Below, one piece after another: positions 6,601 through 10,088 of a stretch of DNA of 10,088 nucleotides. Each line of letters begins with the position of its first letter. Positions within the stretch are counted from its first letter, which is position 1. A program made the position numbers and the translations under genes. The notes under the pieces are model-generated. The model was not told where the DNA came from and did no database searches. It worked only from the letters and a program-made list of their open reading frames with translations. The stretch is from Alphaproteobacteria bacterium (GTDB lineage Bacteria > Pseudomonadota > Alphaproteobacteria > JABAAW01), in assembly GCA_014238625.1 (NCBI GenBank), contig JABAAS010000007.1, positions 1 through 10,088 on the forward strand, written 5' to 3'.

Positions 6601-8424
6601 ATGGCTAGCCCAGCAAAAGGAGACGCTAAGAGTGGCGATGGTTTGAATCGAGCGAAGAGCAAAACTGGCAAGATTGAATCCAAGATTAAACCCAAGATTA
6701 AATCCAAGATTAAATCTAGGGGAGCTCAAGGTTTTTTTGCGAGCAGAGTTTATGATAAAGCGCGTGTTTTGATAGTCGGCAGAGCGAACACTGGCAAATC
6801 GACATTATTTAACCGAATGTTGCGAGCGCGCCGCTCTCCGACGACGGCGGCCGCTGGCATGACGCAAGACTGGCTTGAGGGCGAGCTGATTCTCTCTGGC
6901 GGTTCTCTGTGCTTGATCGACACGGCAGGCGTAGAGCTAGGAGTTAGCAACAAGGACTCTAACTCTAACTTTAACTCTAAATCTAGAGCAGAAGGAGTGC
7001 GAGACGATTCTCAAGCTTGGAATAAGACACGCGAGTTAATAGAAGAATCGTCGTTAATTTTATTTGTGCTAGATGCGCGAGCGTCAATAACTTCAGTTGA
7101 GCTTGACCTTGCGAAGGTTTTGCGTGGCAGGAGGGTAATAGTTGTAGCGAACAAGGGGGAGGGATTAGAGCATGTACCCGAGCCATGTTTGAGTCTTGGT
7201 TTTAGCGAATTATATCTAGCCTCTGCTTTGCATGGGCGTGGGATGGCAGATTTACTTTCTCGAATAGATGAATTGACCAAAGCGGAGCAAACCTCGAGCA
7301 ATCCTTCTTTCTCTCCTAGCGATGAATTGACCAAAGCGGAGCAAACCCCGAGCAATCCTTCTTTTTTTCCTAGCTCGGCTTCTACTTCTAGCAAGGGCAT
7401 TTCCTCGCCCACCCCCATTTTTAGCAACCGCGCTTCCTCTGCCAGCCCCACTTCTGCCAGTTGTCCTTCCTCCCCCCCCAGCCCCACTTCTGTTAGTCAA
7501 ACTTCACCGCGTGGCGAATCGTGTTTTTCTCTTGCGTTATTAGGTATGACGAATAGTGGCAAGTCTACGCTTGCGAACAGACTGCTAGGCAGTGATCGAA
7601 TGTTAGTATCGAGTATAGCTGGCACTACGCGCAATGCTGTAGACGGACTTTGGCGCGAGGGAGAGGAGTTTGCGACTCTAGTTGACACTGCGGGCTTGCG
7701 TCGCAAGAGCAGAGTATCTCAAAGCGGCGATGCTATAGAGCAGGCGTCCTCACGAGATTCGCTTAGATTTTTACGCATGTCTTCGGTTGTTGGATTAGTA
7801 ATAGACAGCGGTAGTTTATTTTCGAGTTCTGCATTTGCGTCCTCTTCGGATTTCGTCGGCATCAAGAAACAGGAGTTACTCGTTGCGCAACGCGTACTAT
7901 CCCGAGGCAAACCCCTTATATTACTTATGAACAAGTGGGATTTACTTTCGCCCCCGCAACGAAAAAAAACCCTATCCTCCATCTCCCTCCCAGACTTCCA
8001 AGGCTTGCCCATAATAACCATGTCCGCTCTATACGATAATGACTTCTCCGTTATATTTAAAACCGCAAAAAAACTACATTCACTAACCACACGAAGAGAG
8101 AAAACAGCTAAAGTAAATGCTTGGCTCGAAGAAGCTCAAAAAATACACAAGCCACCCATATACCGCAACAAACAAATAACACTGCGATACGCAAGCCAAG
8201 TAGAGGCCGCTCCTCCGCGATTCGTAATACACGCAAACACTACAGTCGCAAATGAATATATTCGATACCTAACAAACTCGCTGAGAAGATTCTTCGATTG
8301 GCCAGCAGTACCTATAGTCATAAAAATACAGAAAAGAAAAAATGATGAAAAAAATCTCAACAAAAAAACTCAACGAAAGAACTCAAGTTCAAAAAATTTT
8401 AACAAAGAAATAAAACGCCTATAA
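6601..8424 (+). CDS. der: Ribosome-assembly GTPase Der (EngA) with large low-complexity insertions
   Basis: Der has two tandem GTPase domains and a KH-like domain and is needed for 50S subunit assembly. From ATG 6601 the product is 607 residues; GTG 6565, with a better GAAGG, would add 12. GTPase 1: GRANTGKS (60-67), GMTQD, DTAG (107-110) and NKGE (184-187), where Glu replaces the usual Asp of NKxD; I recall this in other alphaproteobacteria. GTPase 2: GMTNSGKS (315-322), AGTTRNAVD, DTAGLRRK (362-369) and NKWD (444-447). The KH-like domain has VNAWLEEAQKIHKPP and PPRFVIHAN (538-546). The usual length is about 440-500. The excess comes from a Lys-rich N-terminal tail (first ~55 residues), an Asn/Ser insert after the first DTAG, a Ser/Pro-rich interdomain linker (about 220-300) with a 54-bp duplication, a Ser-rich insert near 405-420 and a basic Asn/Lys tail. 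Codon use changes abruptly near 7,880. Motifs are intact, so it is probably functional. Confidence 0.95.
   Translation: MASPAKGDAKSGDGLNRAKSKTGKIESKIKPKIKSKIKSRGAQGFFASRVYDKARVLIVGRANTGKSTLFNRMLRARRSPTTAAAGMTQDWLEGELILSGGSLCLIDTAGVELGVSNKDSNSNFNSKSRAEGVRDDSQAWNKTRELIEESSLILFVLDARASITSVELDLAKVLRGRRVIVVANKGEGLEHVPEPCLSLGFSELYLASALHGRGMADLLSRIDELTKAEQTSSNPSFSPSDELTKAEQTPSNPSFFPSSASTSSKGISSPTPIFSNRASSASPTSASCPSSPPSPTSVSQTSPRGESCFSLALLGMTNSGKSTLANRLLGSDRMLVSSIAGTTRNAVDGLWREGEEFATLVDTAGLRRKSRVSQSGDAIEQASSRDSLRFLRMSSVVGLVIDSGSLFSSSAFASSSDFVGIKKQELLVAQRVLSRGKPLILLMNKWDLLSPPQRKKTLSSISLPDFQGLPIITMSALYDNDFSVIFKTAKKLHSLTTRREKTAKVNAWLEEAQKIHKPPIYRNKQITLRYASQVEAAPPRFVIHANTTVANEYIRYLTNSLRRFFDWPAVPIVIKIQKRKNDEKNLNKKTQRKNSSSKNFNKEIKRL
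6667..6714 (+). repeat. 12-bp coding repeat, 4 copies, in the der N-terminal tail
   Basis: Units GGCAAGATTGAA, TCCAAGATTAAA, CCCAAGATTAAA and TCCAAGATTAAA follow head to tail and encode GKIE, SKIK, PKIK and SKIK. The tail is strongly basic and lies before the first GTPase domain, so it could contact rRNA, though it may simply be tolerated expansion. Confidence 0.9.
7267..7374 (+). repeat. 54-bp tandem duplication in the der interdomain linker
   Basis: Two adjacent 54-base units (7267-7320 and 7321-7374) differ at only three positions by my reading. Each encodes an 18-residue block beginning DELTKAEQT and ending in a Ser-Asn-Pro-Ser-Phe region. The duplication is in frame and falls between the two GTPase domains, where length is naturally variable. 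High identity implies a recent event. Confidence 0.95.
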
Positions 8425-8448
8425 CCATTCCTAACCTCTCCTACCCCC

Positions 8449-9381
8449 CTAGCTCGTAATAAGTTTGCCGCCAGAAGTGGCAGCTGTTTTCTTAAGGCTG
8501 GAAAAACAGATGTTGTCGTAGTCAGAAAATCTTCGCCGCATAACCCTAATCGCCGCAGGCGAATTATCCCCTAACACAAAACGCCTACCCAACTTTCTTG
8601 CTGCCTCTCCCGTAGTGCCACTGCCAGCAAAAAAATCCAAAACCCAACCATTAGGTAGCGAGTGAACTCGAACAATACGCTCAACTATGGCGAGCGGCTT
8701 TTGATTGGGATAACCCGTACGCTCTCGACCTTGCGTTGCAACTATCGTCTGCCACCATACATCGGTAAGCGTCTTGCCTCGCCTTGCCTTCTCGGCACCA
8801 ACAAGATTAGGTGCCAAGTAAGGAACGCGGTCAACCTTATCGTAATTAAAGCAGTAGTTATTCGAATCCTTGCTATACCAAAGGATAGTATCGTGCTTGG
8901 CAGGCCATTTACTCTTCGAACGCGCACCAAAATCGTAAGCCCAAATTATCTCGTTTTGAAAACAAGCGCGTCCAAAAATTTCGTCCAGCATAACTTTAGC
9001 GTAGTGAGACTCGCGCCAATCTAAGTGCAAAAATAACGAACCTTGAGGGCTCAACACTCGATGGGTTTCCGACATTATTTCTTGCAACCAAGAAATATAG
9101 TCCGCTCGCTTGTCATCATAGCCAACGCGGGAAAGTTCTTCTCGCTTATAAAAGCGTTCACCAAAACCTCGATAGAAGGGCTTGACTCGACTGCCAGCCG
9201 TAGATCCAGAGCCCGCAGCTTCCGAGGCTGAAAGCTGACTACAACGCAATTGTCGCAACTCTTGCCTTTTGCCAGTATTAAAAGGCGGATCGACATAAAC
9301 TAAGTCAATCTGTCCATCCGACAAAGAACGCAGTAAAGTCAGGCAATCGCAACGATACACGCTATCGGCTTGTAGGAGCAA
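8449..9381 (-). CDS. Beta-class site-specific DNA methyltransferase (probable N6-adenine), orphan
   Basis: The enzyme transfers a methyl group from S-adenosylmethionine to a base in DNA. The 310-residue protein has catalytic motif IV DPPFNTG (31-37) early and the SAM-binding motif I DFFAGSGTTG (249-258) late, the order of the beta class; DPPF favours N6-adenine, with N4-cytosine as the alternative. Between them lie GSLFLHLDWRESHYAKVMLD (about 114-133), a target-recognition segment near 145-215, and TGYPNQKP (222-229). The start is TTG at 9381-9379 with GAGGT (9389-9393) seven bases upstream; no in-frame ATG serves. Residues about 39-66 (SASEAAGSGSTAGS in the middle) look like a low-complexity insert after the catalytic loop. 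No restriction endonuclease is adjacent: der converges from one side, 24 bases away, and a tauC-like gene lies upstream. The middle of the protein resembles, from memory, methylases of Actinobacteria, which could point to transfer. Target site unknown. Confidence 0.92.
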   Translation of the reverse strand: MLLQADSVYRCDCLTLLRSLSDGQIDLVYVDPPFNTGKRQELRQLRCSQLSASEAAGSGSTAGSRVKPFYRGFGERFYKREELSRVGYDDKRADYISWLQEIMSETHRVLSPQGSLFLHLDWRESHYAKVMLDEIFGRACFQNEIIWAYDFGARSKSKWPAKHDTILWYSKDSNNYCFNYDKVDRVPYLAPNLVGAEKARRGKTLTDVWWQTIVATQGRERTGYPNQKPLAIVERIVRVHSLPNGWVLDFFAGSGTTGEAARKLGRRFVLGDNSPAAIRVMRRRFSDYDNICFSSLKKTAATSGGKLITS

Positions 9382-9568
9382 CGAGGCTACCTCTTACATT
9401 CGTCTTATATATCTTTTAAAAAGCAAGCAGAGAAGTAGCCCTAGCCGCCGCCCTAGCTCCAGCTATTCCACGCGCACTACTGCCGATAAAAAGCAGTAAA
9501 AGATGGACTCTCGCAAGCAAGGCAAGCGAACAACAAGCCCATACGACTACAAAGCTTTATTCTCAAGC
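9382..9568. other. 187-base gap between tauC-like gene and methyltransferase gene
   Basis: Reading on the minus strand, the gap has an A/T-rich stretch with TATATAAG about 15-30 bases before the GAGGT ribosome binding site of the methyltransferase, a possible -10 region without a convincing -35. An imperfect hairpin (TACTGC and GCAGTA, 9478-9498) lies midway but lacks a T-run. I see no small gene. Confidence 0.4.
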
Positions 9569-10088
9569 TCAAACTTTACCCTTCCAAGGCACCAAAGTGC
9601 GTTCCACCCAGCGCATAATCAGGTCAAAGCAGTAAGCAATAAGCCCAATAACGATGATACCCAAAAAGACGATGTCGGTTGCAAGATAACGCGCCGCGTT
9701 CAAAACCATAACGCCCAACCCCGCTTTCGCAGCAACCATCTCGGCGGCTACTAGTGTCGTCCAGCCAAAGGCTATCGCAACTCGCATACCAGTAAGAATC
9801 TCAGGCAAGGCACCCTTCAAGACCACATGCCAAACAACTTGACGCGAGCTCGCTCCCATCGAATAGGCAGCATGAATCTGTTCGATCGATACAGAACGAA
9901 CGCCAGCACGAGCATTCAACGCTAGCGGCGCAAAGCATGCCAAGAAGATCAAAATAATCTTCGAAACATCGCCAATGCCAAACCAAATAATCGTCAAAGG
10001 CAAGTACGCAAGAGGAGGAATAGGCCGATAAAACTCGATCGGAGGGTCAAAAACACCTCGCGAAACCCGACTCATCCCCATCGAAATC
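9569..10088 (-). CDS. tauC: ABC transporter permease, taurine/sulfonate type (TauC/SsuC family), 5' end missing
   Basis: This is the inner-membrane permease of an importer for taurine, alkanesulfonates or similar small compounds. The frame ends at TGA 9571-9569 and stays open to the window edge, so about the N-terminal third is absent. The visible part starts within RVSRGVFDPPIEFYRPIPPLAYLPL, a stretch very typical of TauC (shown: FDPPIEFYRPIPPLAYLPL), then a membrane segment (about 28-55 from the Met at 10081), the EAA-type cytoplasmic loop AAYSMGASSRQVVWHVVLKG with the ALPEI ending that contacts the ATPase, a membrane segment with GWTTLVAAEMVAA, and a last helix before ERTLVPWKG. It uses a TauC-like ending. 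The ATPase and binding-protein genes should lie outside the window. TauC is favoured over SsuC by the PPIEFYRPIPPLAYLPL and C-terminal VPWKG similarity; substrate is not proven. Confidence 0.9.
   Translation of the reverse strand, partial: ISMGMSRVSRGVFDPPIEFYRPIPPLAYLPLTIIWFGIGDVSKIILIFLACFAPLALNARAGVRSVSIEQIHAAYSMGASSRQVVWHVVLKGALPEILTGMRVAIAFGWTTLVAAEMVAAKAGLGVMVLNAARYLATDIVFLGIIVIGLIAYCFDLIMRWVERTLVPWKGKV

Noticed and set aside
7156..7163. GGGGAGGG, a match to the E. coli KOPS motif GGGNAGGG, oriented toward the skew switch
   Set aside because: About one match is expected by chance in 10 kb on two strands, and KOPS sequences differ between lineages.
8028..8061. dif-like arms (ATACGATAAT and TTATATTTAAA) just past the skew switch
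   Set aside because: The spacing between the arms is too long for XerCD binding, the arms match poorly, and the site lies inside the coding part of der.
6565..8424. Der as a decayed pseudogene because of its many inserts
   Set aside because: The frame is open throughout and both GTPase domains and the KH-like domain keep their key motifs.
9478..9498. Hairpin TACTGC/GCAGTA as terminator for the tauC-like gene
   Set aside because: Only six pairs, a nine-base loop, and no T-run following on the minus strand.

Overview
The window looks like chromosomal DNA of a Gram-negative bacterium, most likely an alphaproteobacterium of moderate to low GC. The evidence is the yfgM-bamB-der cluster (an outer-membrane assembly lipoprotein implies a diderm), the N-terminal signature of the YfgM-like protein, a PfkB-family adenosine kinase of alphaproteobacterial length, and a TauC-type permease. 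The lineage is inferred from remembered family features, not from a search.

Layout. Positions 1-1553 (minus) hold the N-terminal 517 codons of a large, unrecognised, hydrophilic, repeat-rich, coiled-coil-like protein whose C-terminus lies outside the window. Positions 1554-1926 are a gap with three short imperfect direct repeats and a doubtful small reading frame. An adenosine kinase-like gene (4193-3132) and dprA (3096-1927) form a probable two-gene minus-strand operon. A 238-base divergent intergenic region, with a TATAAT box and an inverted repeat, separates it from the plus-strand cluster yfgM-like (4432-5094), bamB (5180-6517) and der (6601-8424). Converging on der from the right is a minus-strand beta-class DNA methyltransferase gene (9381-8449, TTG start). 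The window ends inside a minus-strand tauC-like permease gene (9569-10088, 5' end missing).

How the genes fit together. The YfgM-like protein (inner-membrane, periplasmic TPR domain) and BamB (outer-membrane lipoprotein of the BAM complex) act on exported proteins. Der is a ribosome-assembly GTPase that is commonly linked to them. DprA handles incoming single-stranded DNA for RecA, and its partner is a nucleoside-type kinase. The methyltransferase has no visible restriction partner, so it is probably an orphan modification enzyme. The permease belongs to a sulfonate/taurine ABC importer.

Two window-wide oddities stand out. First, strand composition reverses inside der near position 7,880: the plus strand is mostly G/T-rich before that point and A/C-rich after it, whatever the gene orientation. 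That is the direction expected at a replication terminus or at a rearrangement junction. Second, conserved enzymes carry low-complexity inserts and microsatellite-like coding repeats, most strikingly Der, which is about 607 residues long rather than the usual 440-500. I found no convincing dif site, RNA gene, insertion sequence or CRISPR array. No clearly novel defence or mobile system is visible; the repetitive protein at the left edge is the best candidate for something undescribed.
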